Source of the DNA: Ensifer sp. IC3342
Lineage (GTDB): Bacteria; Pseudomonadota; Alphaproteobacteria; Rhizobiales; Rhizobiaceae
NCBI RefSeq assembly: GCF_020193655.1
Contig: NZ_JADYVE010000004.1
Location: forward strand, 372,001 to 436,000
Reading direction: 5' to 3'
Length of the DNA stretch: 64,000 bases
Below, piece by piece: positions 49,601 to 57,548 of the stretch. The stretch's first letter is position 1. Each line of letters starts with the position of its first letter. A program made the translations under genes and the position numbers. Below the pieces are notes generated by a model, which was not told the DNA's origin, did no database searches, and saw only the letters and a list, made by a program, of their open reading frames with translations.

Positions 49601-50532
49601 GCGCCAACTCCCCCTGCGATCGGTGCCGATACCAGAGATTGTAGCCCACATTCGGCGAAGCAGCTTTCGATGTCCCGCACCGCCAGCGCATCGAACTCGG
49701 GCGTCGGCGCACGCACGGCGCGATTGTCCAAGACGCCGCGGAGCCCGAGCACGTGCTTGGTGAGGCGCATACGGTAGACGGCCTGCAAAACCAGTAGGGG
49801 CAATGACTTAACGTAGAGCGCCCTCGCTTCGCTTCTACGTCCGGCGCGGTAATCTCGATCCAGGGCGACGTGCAGATCGGCTATCTCGAGCGCCGGCATC
49901 GCGGCGCATGCTCCGCGATCGTACTCGTCCAGGATGTAACGGGCGCCGCCGCCGCCGATCACACCCAGCAGGTGTTCAGGCGCTTCGGCGAGGATCGCCG
50001 TGATTGCCGGGCCTGCGGGCAGCGTCTCCTCTTTCACATAGCGGACCGCTGCGACCTGACGGACGACCTCCAGCACCGCCTCTGGCGAGAGATCGGAGCC
50101 GCGCGGCGCAGGCGCGTTTTGAAGAATGATTTCAGCGCCCGGCAACTCGGCCGCCACTGCGGCGAGAAACGAAGCCACCGCGCTCGCGCCGGCGCCGATC
50201 GACTTCGGCGGCTGCACCATTAGGCGCGTGACCCCCAGGGCAAGCGCGTGCCTGCCGTAATTGACGACCTCTTCCGCGCTCGGCGCGCTCGCGCCCGCCA
50301 CGACCGGCACGCGTCCGTCGACTTCGGCGACAACGAGTTCAAGCAATGCTGCGCGCTCGTCGACGCTGAGCGTCTCCACTTCGCTTGCAAATCCAGGAAA
50401 TACGACTCCGTCGACCCCGGCATCGAGCGCGAAGCGGACGACCCGACGCATCGCGGCGAAATCGACGCCGGCATCCGCAAAGGGCGTCGGAAGCACCGGA
50501 AGTATCCCCGTCAGAAGCATCATTAGGTCCAT
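49597..50532 (-). CDS. Dihydrodipicolinate synthase/KDG aldolase-family protein
   Basis: 311 aa class I lyase of the DapA superfamily. The pyruvate-binding loop reads FPGFASEVETLS and the Schiff-base Lys is in AVRYVKEETLPAG. The Tyr that normally precedes an N-x-P (YNVP in DapA) is replaced: IILQNAPAPRG. It is probably a 2-keto-3-deoxy-sugar-acid aldolase or dehydratase rather than DapA itself. First gene of the minus-strand operon; ATG 50532 follows a predicted promoter by 23 bases without a good ribosome site, and ATGs at 50523 and 50520 are alternatives. Confidence 0.85.
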   Translation of the reverse strand: MDLMMLLTGILPVLPTPFADAGVDFAAMRRVVRFALDAGVDGVVFPGFASEVETLSVDERAALLELVVAEVDGRVPVVAGASAPSAEEVVNYGRHALALGVTRLMVQPPKSIGAGASAVASFLAAVAAELPGAEIILQNAPAPRGSDLSPEAVLEVVRQVAAVRYVKEETLPAGPAITAILAEAPEHLLGVIGGGGARYILDEYDRGACAAMPALEIADLHVALDRDYRAGRRSEARALYVKSLPLLVLQAVYRMRLTKHVLGLRGVLDNRAVRAPTPEFDALAVRDIESCFAECGLQSLVSAPIAGGVGA

Positions 50533-50561
50533 ATCGTGAGACTTATGTTTTATGTTGTGGA

Positions 50562-50590
50562 CCATAAGCGAGAATGGTAGGTGATGTCAA
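50562..50590 (-). promoter_or_regulatory. Promoter of the sugar-acid operon with overlapping dyad
   Basis: On the minus strand TTGACA (reverse of 50585-50590), a 17-base spacer and TTATGG (reverse of 50562-50567). Transcription should start near 50555. An inverted repeat CTTATG...CATAAG (50541-50568 on +) covers the -10 and start region, a natural repressor site; the IclR part of the fusion protein encoded in this operon is a candidate binder. Confidence 0.65.
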
Positions 50591-50620
50591 TCACGCACCG
50601 CGATGTGAAGGAGACCTGAC

Positions 50621-51562
50621 TTGTCCAGCGCTTCCAGAAAATCAGTCACAGTCGTGCTCGATTGGGGCACCACCAGTTTCCGCGCCTTTCTAGTAGATCG
50701 AGAGGGCTCGATCGTCGATGCCAAGGAAAGCGGGCAAGGCATCCAGTTCGTGCCGAAGGGCGAGCATGCGCGCGCGCTTTCGGACACCCTCGCAGCCTGG
50801 CGCAATGAGCATGGCCCACTCGCGATCGTCGCGGCAGGAATGATCGGCAGCCGCAATGGCTGGCTGGAGATACCTTATGTGCCGACACCGGCGAAGGCCG
50901 CTGATTTCGCCGCGGCCAGCCGCACGATCGACCTCCCGGAAGGAGACCGCGTCATGTTCCTACCGGGATTGACCGACCCGACCGCCTTTCCCTTCCCCGA
51001 CGTGATGCGCGGCGAGGAAACCCAGCTTGTCGGTTTCGGCCTGGAACAGGACATTGTCGTCGTTCTGCCCGGCACCCATTCCAAATGGGCCGAGATCCGC
51101 AACGGCCGCATCGAGCGATTCCGCACCTTCGTCACCGGCGAGATATTCGCCACACTGGCCAACCATTCCTCCCTGTCGAAGGTCGCGACGGCGGAGGCCG
51201 ACCACGGAACCGACGCTTTTGCCGAGGGGGTTGCGCTTGCGCGGGATGAAAGTGGGAAGGCCGGCGGCCTGTTGACTCGCCTTTTTGCCGCGCGCACCGG
51301 ATGGCTCGCCGGAAAAGTTGCGCCCGAAGAAATGAAAAGCCGGCTTTCGGGGCTCATCGTTGGATGGGAATTCGCCGAGGCGCGGGCGGGCAGCTGGTTC
51401 ACGGAGGGCGACACCATCGCTGTTGTGGGCGACGATGAGCTTGTCGAGGCCTACGAGGTCGTGGCCAAAGCTTTCGGCATGAAGCTTGCCCCAGCTCCGG
51501 CCGACGCGGCGATCCGCGGCGCGCTCGCCATCTCGGGACGAGACCGTCGACAGCCTGCGTGA
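50621..51562 (+). CDS. dgoK: 2-dehydro-3-deoxygalactonokinase
   Basis: 313 aa DgoK-family kinase: N-terminal phosphate loop LDWGTTSFRAFLVD, then GMIGSRNGWLE, FLPGL and VVVLPGTHSKWAEI. Phosphorylates a 2-keto-3-deoxy sugar acid at C6, giving the phosphorylated substrate for an aldolase. TTG start supported by AAGGAGA 7 bases upstream. Divergent from the sugar-acid operon with an 88-bp shared region. A KDPGal aldolase gene (dgoA) is not next to it. Confidence 0.92.
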   Translation: MSSASRKSVTVVLDWGTTSFRAFLVDREGSIVDAKESGQGIQFVPKGEHARALSDTLAAWRNEHGPLAIVAAGMIGSRNGWLEIPYVPTPAKAADFAAASRTIDLPEGDRVMFLPGLTDPTAFPFPDVMRGEETQLVGFGLEQDIVVVLPGTHSKWAEIRNGRIERFRTFVTGEIFATLANHSSLSKVATAEADHGTDAFAEGVALARDESGKAGGLLTRLFAARTGWLAGKVAPEEMKSRLSGLIVGWEFAEARAGSWFTEGDTIAVVGDDELVEAYEVVAKAFGMKLAPAPADAAIRGALAISGRDRRQPA

Positions 51563-51597
51563 CCCCGCCGGATGCAGAGTTGTCGCCGGTCAAAAAG

Positions 51598-51636
51598 GAA
51601 TAGGGCGCTCAACCCTGGAAGGGGAGCGCCCTATTC
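51598..51636 (+). terminator. Stem-loop after dgoK
   Basis: Perfect 13-base arms GAATAGGGCGCTC / GAGCGCCCTATTC with a 13-base loop, 35 bases after the dgoK stop. No T-run follows, although an A-run (CAAAAAG) precedes it, so it could also terminate transcription entering from the right. Confidence 0.6.
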
Positions 51637-52082
51637 GACCCGGAGATGCTTTCCGGCCAGACCAAGCGTCGGCTCGAAGCGCCTCGATACGGGCAGTGGG
51701 CGATAGATGGGCCTTGACCGGCTGGTTTCAAGGCCTGATCAAGCAAATTGCTTCCCAAAACCCGCAGCCCCGCCCGGCAATGTCGTATCGCCGCCAAGCA
51801 AGTCAAGAAAGTAGCGGTGCAGACTGCCCCAAGAAACGTATCGCCTTGAGGCTTGGTCGTTGATTTCGCGCCAGCGGATCGTCAAAACCGCGGTGCGCAG
51901 GCGTATATTATGTAATGCGCGGGAAAATTCGCGCCGCAATAGGCGAAAAGACGAAATATAGCGCGCGCCATTTTTCAAGATATAGTTTTCACGTTTTATT
52001 TTTGTCTTTAACATTCCGGAAATATGCGGAACCAATCCACATGCGTCACGTTCAATCTTTCACAGAAGAAGGAGGATTGATC
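51637..52082. promoter_or_regulatory. Gene-free AT-rich region before the DUF1236 gene
   Basis: 446 bp. The part 51900-52040 is conspicuously AT-rich for this window (TATATTATGTAATGCG, then TTCACGTTTTATTTTTGTCT). Short frames on both strands lack ribosome sites and recognisable products. A promoter for the DUF1236 gene is likely in 51990-52030. I see no RNA gene by eye. Confidence 0.45.
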
Positions 52083-52487
52083 ATGAGTGCGAAAATTCTT
52101 CTGGTTCCCGCCCTTGCAGCCGGGCTTATGGCAGCGCCTGCGATGGCAAATGACAATAATGACGCCGCCGTGACCGGTGCGGCCGGTGGCGCCGTGACGG
52201 GCGCGATAGTCGGAGGCCCGGTAGGCGCTGCGGTCGGCGGCGCGGTTGGCCTCATCGCCGGTGCCGTCATTTCGCCTCCACCCCAACAGGTAGTCACCTA
52301 CGTACAGCAACAGCCGATGCCGGCCGGGGTCGTTGTTCGAGAGCGTATCGCAGTAGGTCGGCCGCTTCCGCGGACCATTGCTCTAACGCCGATACCCGAG
52401 AATCCGACCTATGCCTACGCGGTCGTGAACAATCAGCGTGTCATCGTTGATCCAAGGACCTATACCGTCGTTCAGGTTATCCAGTAG
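52083..52487 (+). CDS. DUF1236-domain secreted protein
   Basis: 134 aa. Signal peptide MSAKILLVPALAAGLMAAPA ending near AMAND, a glycine-zipper segment (GAAGGAVTGAIVGGPVGAAV) that may insert in a membrane, a Gln/Pro linker, and the DUF1236 end (YAYAVVNNQRVIVDPRTYTV). The family is common in Rhizobiales and of unknown function. Very good ribosome site (GAAGGAGG). Lone gene between two terminator-like hairpins. Confidence 0.88.
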   Translation: MSAKILLVPALAAGLMAAPAMANDNNDAAVTGAAGGAVTGAIVGGPVGAAVGGAVGLIAGAVISPPPQQVVTYVQQQPMPAGVVVRERIAVGRPLPRTIALTPIPENPTYAYAVVNNQRVIVDPRTYTVVQVIQ

Positions 52488-52496
52488 GCCACCGGC

Positions 52497-52523
52497 GCTC
52501 CCCGCGCTTTCAGCGCGGGGAGC
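52497..52523. terminator. Bidirectional terminator
   Basis: GCTCCCCGCGC / GCGCGGGGAGC, 11 perfect pairs with a 5-base loop, followed by CCTTTGTT. It lies 10 bases after the DUF1236 stop and 50 bases before the convergent DUF5054 gene's stop, so it can serve both. Confidence 0.75.
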
Positions 52524-52572
52524 ACCTTTGTTCCGTCTTTCCGGTACGCCGCAAGTTCCGGCGCGCCGCCTT

Positions 52573-54516
52573 TCAACCGTCGATGCGAACGTGGAAGCGG
52601 CTCATGAAGTCGCCCTCCCACCACATCGGGAAATTGGTGCCCCATTTGTTGTTGTGGAGATTGAACGCGAGTCCTGTCTCGTAGGTCGGCGGCCTGTCGG
52701 GAAACTGCATGAAGGGTTGTCCGAGCGGTCCCGCGAGCGGCGAGTCGAGCGGTTCGATCGTCATTTCCCCGCCGCCGGCAAGTGCTGCCCGCGCAGCAAA
52801 GATCGCCTGCAACGCTCCCCCACCCCGCCGGACAGTCCGCGCCGCCTGTTGCCAGAGCCCGGTCTTCAAAAATTCCCAGCCGACGGCCCCTTTCGCAACA
52901 ATCTCGATGAACCCCGCTTCAGGCATTCGGTTGGCGGACTTGCCGCGCAGCACCACCGCGAGTTCCACACCGTCGCCCGTCGGCCGCACGACATAATCCA
53001 CCCGAGTGGGGGCGCCCAGTTGCTCCTGTGCTGCCCCGGAAAACCGGCAGGCGATCAACAGCCGGCCGCCATCCCTTGCGACGCCGATCAGTTGCGGTCT
53101 GAACGAAGCGGAGTGCGCCGTCTGCGCCTGGCGGAGCCCAGGCTTGCCGTGATCGAGGATCGCCCATTCCGGCCGGTCGGTGAGATAGCTGTCCATGAAT
53201 CGAGCCACATCGTCCGCGTCGTAGCTCTCATAATGGTAGCCGAACAGCCGTCGGTCGCCTTCGAGCCGACAGTTGCCCACGGCAAGCGCCAGGATGTCGC
53301 CGGTCTCAGGGTCGAGCTCCACCTCCATGTCGTCCATCGCGACCTTGCCCGTCGGCGCCAACGGCTGGACATCGATCGCCGCCGGCACCTCCGTCTCCCG
53401 AAGCGCCTCCTCCGCTCGTCTGCGATCCTCCGCCGAAAGCGCCTCGACCGCCTGGCCGAGATAGGCCCGCTGCTCGCCCCAGGAGGCTTCCGTATAGCCG
53501 AAGCGGTAGTCGCTTTTTCGCATCACCTCGAAGGCCGGCCGGTCCCAGGCCGTTTCATCGCGCAGGAATGTCTTGATATCGACGCCGCAGGTGTGTTCGG
53601 CCACCAGAGTCAGCTTGCGCCCGAAGTCGCACCGCGCCGGCGACAGCCCCTCCGCCTCGAAGGTATCATAAAGCCGTTGCAACGCCCGGAACCGCGCGAT
53701 CTTTACCGGGTCGGCTGCAGCGCCGTGGATCCAGCTGTCCCCGAGTTCCATCTCCACCACGGGGAAACGCTCGCGATGCTCCCATAGGAAAGCGCCGTAA
53801 TCCTCAAGCGTCGCCGCGCGCATCTCTGCATCCGGATGCCGGTGGCTCATTTCCCGCAGGACCTCCACTACCTGATGGATCTGCTGCGGGCCGATATTGT
53901 CGCTGGTGTGGGCAAAGCTCAGGCCCTCGGAGAGCCCTTCGGGCAGGTGCGTGGCGCCGTAGCTTTTCTGGTACATGACGACGATCTCCTCGCCGCCGGG
54001 GGCTTGCCATCGGAAGATCTCCGGAACGTCGGGAGGAGGACAGGCGGTGTTGACGCCGATATGCAGGAATTTCAGTCCGGCTTCCGCCATCAAAGGTACA
54101 ATCCCGCGCGTATGGCCGGGCACGTCCGTCATCTTGGCGGCGATCGTCTTCTTTCCAAAGCGGCGGTCGAGCTCGGCCGCATAGGAGAGCCCGGCCCGGA
54201 AAAGCGCGGGACTCATCAGTTCCGAATGAGTCGTGAACGGCAAGCCGTGCCAGCGGATCACCCCCTTCTCGATCGCCCGCTCGAGCCGCGTCACTTCCTC
54301 GGCCGAACGCGTGTTGAGATGATCCCAGATCAGCCAGGCGCCCGTGGTCCAGATGAACTTCGGGTTTTGCGGATCCTCGGCATAAAAATGTTCGCCCGTC
54401 GCGATCGCCTGCGGGATGAAGCGCTCGTGGTAGAGCCGCCGCACGTTCTCCGCGTGATCTGTGAAGCCGATATCGAGATGGGTCTTGAAGACCAGGTGGA
54501 TGCGTCGAGCGGTCAT
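52573..54516 (-). CDS. DUF5054/GH38-like glycoside hydrolase candidate
   Basis: 647 aa, no signal peptide, so cytoplasmic. The start (RRIHLVFKTHLDIGFTDHAE) resembles the metal-binding strand of GH38 alpha-mannosidases, and further matches are WTTGAWLIWDHL, GLPFTTHSELMSP, KMTDVPGHTRG and ASWGEQRAYLGQA. The C-terminal 250 residues are beta-rich. This matches the DUF5054 family as I know it. Likely a glycosidase or lyase on an imported sugar conjugate (inference). Downstream of the LacI gene on the same strand. Confidence 0.8.
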   Translation of the reverse strand: MTARRIHLVFKTHLDIGFTDHAENVRRLYHERFIPQAIATGEHFYAEDPQNPKFIWTTGAWLIWDHLNTRSAEEVTRLERAIEKGVIRWHGLPFTTHSELMSPALFRAGLSYAAELDRRFGKKTIAAKMTDVPGHTRGIVPLMAEAGLKFLHIGVNTACPPPDVPEIFRWQAPGGEEIVVMYQKSYGATHLPEGLSEGLSFAHTSDNIGPQQIHQVVEVLREMSHRHPDAEMRAATLEDYGAFLWEHRERFPVVEMELGDSWIHGAAADPVKIARFRALQRLYDTFEAEGLSPARCDFGRKLTLVAEHTCGVDIKTFLRDETAWDRPAFEVMRKSDYRFGYTEASWGEQRAYLGQAVEALSAEDRRRAEEALRETEVPAAIDVQPLAPTGKVAMDDMEVELDPETGDILALAVGNCRLEGDRRLFGYHYESYDADDVARFMDSYLTDRPEWAILDHGKPGLRQAQTAHSASFRPQLIGVARDGGRLLIACRFSGAAQEQLGAPTRVDYVVRPTGDGVELAVVLRGKSANRMPEAGFIEIVAKGAVGWEFLKTGLWQQAARTVRRGGGALQAIFAARAALAGGGEMTIEPLDSPLAGPLGQPFMQFPDRPPTYETGLAFNLHNNKWGTNFPMWWEGDFMSRFHVRIDG

Positions 54517-54531
54517 GCCATGCCTTTGTGT

Positions 54532-54636
54532 CTAGATCATTTCACTGTTCTTATTGAAGCAGTGAAATGATCTAACCCTTTGAAATTATGCAATTCCGGA
54601 GGGAAACCCTTGTGCACTTTTCCTGGAATTGCTCTA
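54532..54636. repeat. ATCATTTCA palindromic repeat, full copy C
   Basis: First palindrome AGATCATTTCACTG / CAGTGAAATGATCT (54534-54547 and 54560-54573, 14 perfect pairs), second palindrome GCAATTCC / GGAATTGC (54590-54597 and 54625-54632). The CTA at 54634-54636 at its right edge is the TAG stop codon of the LacI gene. It fills the gap between lacI-type gene and DUF5054 gene. Confidence 0.85.
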
Positions 54637-55728
54637 GCCCACGGTGCCGCGCACCACGAGCCGCGTGCGCACGGTTTCAGAAAGGGCTGGCGCCGCCGGG
54701 TCCTTCAGGCGACGCAGGATCAATCGGACGAGCGCGCGGGTGCGCGCCTTGAGATCCACCTTCACCGTCGTCAGGTTGTAGCTGCGCCAGTGCGACTGGG
54801 AGATGTCGTCGAAGCCGACCACCTTCACGTCCTCCGGCACGCGGCGCTTCAATTCGTAGCGCAGCGCGTCGAGCGCGCCGAAGGCGCTCTCGTCGTTGGC
54901 AGCGAAGATCGCGTCCGCCCCCCCGCCGACCCGGAAGAGATCGAGCGTGCCGGCATGGCCCGTGTCGTAGCTGAAATCACCAGGGATGATGGTCGGCGGG
55001 GGCAAACCGCGCCGCGCCATGAGGGCTGCCAAGGTCCTGCGGCGGGCCTGCTCGGCAAGAGAATCGCGCTTGCCGGAAAGATAGGCGATGCGCCGGCAGC
55101 CATAGCCGGCAAGAAGCGCCACCGCCTGCTGCATGCCCTCCCACTGATCGACATCGATCCGGTCATAGAGCGCCTCCGGCTCACCCGTGCCCCATCCATG
55201 CGCCGGCTCCTCGTCCATAAGATAGTTGATGTAGATCGGCACGGCCCGGTCGAGGTAGCGGGTCAGGATATGCGGGCGCACATTCTCCGTGAAAGCGATC
55301 ACCGAATCCGGATTGAAGCCGCGCATGTAAGCGAGCAGCGTCTCGTCCATGCTGAAATCCGTGCGCGTCTTGAAGAGCAGCGTGGCGAAGCCTTCGGCCT
55401 GGAGGGCCGTGGTGAGCGCGTCGATCTCCTGGCTTTCCCAGGGGCTGCAGACATCGGGCACGATCACGCCGACAAGGTGGGTGCGCCGGGTCACGAGCGC
55501 GCGGGCCGCGCGATCGGGGACATAGCCCAGCTCCTCGGCGATCCTCAGGATGCTTGCCCGCTTTTCCGGCTTCAGCGGCGCGTCCGGATTGAAGGCGCGC
55601 GAAACGGCGGCCCGGGAGACTTTGGCCGCCTCGGCCACCGTCTCCGCCGTGATGCGCTGTGGCGTCTCGTTAGGTTTGCTGGTCAAGCAATCGACCTGAT
55701 TTTTCTCGCAAACTGAAATCGTGTTCAC
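54634..55728 (-). CDS. LacI-family transcriptional regulator
   Basis: 364 aa from a GTG at 55728 (AAGGA 6 bases upstream). N-terminal LacI helix-turn-helix (ITAETVAEAAKVSRAAVSRAF, with hinge RAARALVTRRT), then the periplasmic-binding-like domain (VGVIVPDVCSPWES, AIFAANDESAFGALDALR, VGFDDISQSHWRSYNLTTV). A TTG at 55686 is an alternative start. Two near-identical palindromes lie at its own start and in the promoter of the divergent ABC operon, so it probably represses both. Its ligand is unknown. Confidence 0.92.
   Translation of the reverse strand: MNTISVCEKNQVDCLTSKPNETPQRITAETVAEAAKVSRAAVSRAFNPDAPLKPEKRASILRIAEELGYVPDRAARALVTRRTHLVGVIVPDVCSPWESQEIDALTTALQAEGFATLLFKTRTDFSMDETLLAYMRGFNPDSVIAFTENVRPHILTRYLDRAVPIYINYLMDEEPAHGWGTGEPEALYDRIDVDQWEGMQQAVALLAGYGCRRIAYLSGKRDSLAEQARRRTLAALMARRGLPPPTIIPGDFSYDTGHAGTLDLFRVGGGADAIFAANDESAFGALDALRYELKRRVPEDVKVVGFDDISQSHWRSYNLTTVKVDLKARTRALVRLILRRLKDPAAPALSETVRTRLVVRGTVG
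55713..55728. promoter_or_regulatory. LacI-type operator 1 (autoregulation)
   Basis: CTGAAATCGTGTTCAC differs from the operator at 55876-55891 (GTGAAAACGTGTTCAC) at two positions and keeps the central CG typical of LacI operators. It overlaps the proposed GTG start of the regulator. Confidence 0.65.
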
Positions 55729-55864
55729 TGCTATCCTTCCGCAGCAAACTTGGGCGGTCAAGCCCTTTACGGACAATTCCGCGAAAAATGTCGCGGTTTT
55801 CAGGGATTCCGATGGAATATACCCGCCGGGCTCGCGCCAGCAAATGAATTCGGCTCGCTTCGGG

Positions 55865-55894
55865 TTGACGCAAAAGTGAAAACGTGTTCACTTT
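55865..55894 (+). promoter_or_regulatory. Promoter with LacI-type operator 2 of the ABC-PHP operon
   Basis: TTGACG at 55865-55870 is a good -35; 17 bases on, TCACTT is a weak -10. Between and over them lies AAAGTGAA-AACGTG-TTCACTTT (55873-55894), with 8-bp perfect arms, a near-perfect 22-bp LacI-type palindrome. Binding there would block the promoter directly. The binding-protein gene begins 90 bases downstream. Confidence 0.7.
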
Positions 55895-55983
55895 GCAGCA
55901 TGAGGGGGCGGCGGCCATTGCCGCGCGGCCTCTCGTGGGCCGCGGGAGCCGGCCGAACCAATCGCGAAGGGAGGAAAATCGCG

Positions 55984-57336
55984 ATGCGCATTCACCTGCA
56001 TGCATTCTGGCTGAGTCTTGCCGCGGCGACGGCGTTCGCCTCGCCGTCAATCTCCGCCGATCTTTCGATCACTTGCCGCTGCGTCGAGGGTGGCGTGAAC
56101 TCCGAACTCGCCGCATGGGTCAAGAAAAGCGTCATTCCCGGCTTTACCAAGATGAAGGGTGACGGGGTCAAAGTCACCCTGACCGAATTCGCCGGGTCAG
56201 ACGAGCAGTTGACGCAGCAGCTCGCGCTCGACTTTTCGACAGGCGCCGGCCCTGATGTCGCCGGCTTCGACGGCTTCCTGATCCCGAGTTTCGTCGAGGG
56301 CGGGCTCTTGAAGCCGCTCGAGGAACTGGCGGGCGATGCCGTGACGAAGTGGGACGGCTGGAGCCATATTACCGAGGGGGCCAAGGCGCTGATGTCCTAT
56401 CAGGGCAAACCCTACGGCCTTTCGCTCGGCACCGATGTGCGCGTGATCTTCGTGCGCGCCGATCTCCTGAAGGAGGCCGGCATCGACCCCGCATCCTGGC
56501 AGCCCACCTCGTGGGCAGAGCTGCTCGATACCGCCCGCGAGCTGAAGGCCAAGAAGCCCGACTCCTTCCCGCTGCAGATCAACGCCGGTGTGCCGATGGG
56601 CGAGGCGACGACCATGCAGGGCTATTGGATGGCGCTGCTCGGCACCGGCGAACAGGTCACCGACGACAAGGGCCGTTACATCGTCGCGAGCCAGGGCATT
56701 CTCGACACACTCAATCTCTACAAGACCGTTTATGTGGACGAGAAGCTCGGTGACCAGCGGGCCCAGCTGCTGGGCGACGGGCGCAATCGCACGTTTGCGA
56801 ACTTCCGCGACGGCAAGACCGCGATGCTTCTCGAAAGCGACTGGTTCTATCGCTCGGTCACCGCACCCGGATCCGAATTCGCCGTCGAAAATCGAGACCA
56901 GGTGGTGACCTGGGCGAAGATGCCTGCCAAGGAGCCCGGCAAGGGCATCCGCGGCCAGGACTTCGTGACGATCTCCGGCGGCACGGGCTTCGTCCTCAAT
57001 CCCAATACGGATGAAAAGGAACTGGCCTGGGAACTGCTCGCCTTCATGAACAGCAAGGAACAGCTCGCCGAGTTCCAGAAATACGAGCCGCGCATCCGCA
57101 TTCGCGACGACGTGGAAATCGCGGACGCCCCCTTCCTTGCCGAAACTTCGCAGGCGCTGATGCCGCTCACCACGGCGCGGCCAAACGACGCCAAATACAA
57201 TGCCGTTTCGGCCGAGGTCCAGCGCATGACCGAAGCGGTCGTCTCGGGCGAGCTGTCGCCGGAAGAGGCAATGAGTCGCTACCGCGACGCCGTGATCCGG
57301 ATCGTGGGCGAGGAAAACACCGTAAGCCTGCTCTAG
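55984..57336 (+). CDS. ABC transporter substrate-binding protein
   Basis: 450 aa periplasmic family-1 binding protein: signal peptide MRIHLHAFWLSLAAATAFAS with cleavage near SISA-DL, then SITCRCVEGG with two close Cys, FAGSDEQLTQQLALDF, GPDVAGFDGFLIPSF and GLSLGTDVRVIFVRADLLKE. ATG 55984 follows GGGAGG. First gene of the operon; its TAG stop touches the beginning of a hairpin repeat. Confidence 0.93.
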   Translation: MRIHLHAFWLSLAAATAFASPSISADLSITCRCVEGGVNSELAAWVKKSVIPGFTKMKGDGVKVTLTEFAGSDEQLTQQLALDFSTGAGPDVAGFDGFLIPSFVEGGLLKPLEELAGDAVTKWDGWSHITEGAKALMSYQGKPYGLSLGTDVRVIFVRADLLKEAGIDPASWQPTSWAELLDTARELKAKKPDSFPLQINAGVPMGEATTMQGYWMALLGTGEQVTDDKGRYIVASQGILDTLNLYKTVYVDEKLGDQRAQLLGDGRNRTFANFRDGKTAMLLESDWFYRSVTAPGSEFAVENRDQVVTWAKMPAKEPGKGIRGQDFVTISGGTGFVLNPNTDEKELAWELLAFMNSKEQLAEFQKYEPRIRIRDDVEIADAPFLAETSQALMPLTTARPNDAKYNAVSAEVQRMTEAVVSGELSPEEAMSRYRDAVIRIVGEENTVSLL

Positions 57337-57370
57337 ATCCCGACGATTTTGGTTCATCGAACCAAAAATC
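57334..57370. repeat. Hairpin repeat at the stop of the binding-protein gene
   Basis: Begins with the TAG stop itself (CTCTAGATCCCGAC) and contains GATTTTGGTTC / GAACCAAAAATC (57345-57355, 57359-57370; one bulge) with an ATC loop. Placement between a binding-protein gene and its permease suits an mRNA-protecting hairpin. Confidence 0.7.
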
Positions 57371-57396
57371 ACAAACGTGATCGATTCCAATAGTTG

Positions 57397-57444
57397 AGAG
57401 CGGGATGCGGGCGGAAAACCGCCGACACTTCCTCATCCCGCTCT
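57397..57444. repeat. AGCGGG hairpin repeat, long copy
   Basis: AGAGCGGGATG / CATCCCGCTCT (57397-57407 and 57434-57444, 11 perfect pairs) around a CGGGCGGAAAACCGCCGACA-type core. Same family as 28522-28561. Confidence 0.75.
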
Positions 57445-57548
57445 AACCGGTTGCGGTCGCCCCCGCATCCCGCATGGCAGACGTGACAATCCTCCGCGCA
57501 TGTGGGGTCGGCAGGAGACGCCCCATATGCGCGGAAGCAGGAGGTCGG

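Noticed and set aside
49597..50532. Annotating the DapA-family gene as lysine biosynthesis dapA
   Set aside because: The catalytic Tyr motif is changed and the gene opens a sugar-acid operon, so a keto-deoxy sugar acid lyase is more likely.
51739..52035. 98-codon minus-strand frame before the DUF1236 gene
   Set aside because: Covers an AT-rich leader region, has no ribosome site and matches nothing I know; kept only as part of the intergenic description.
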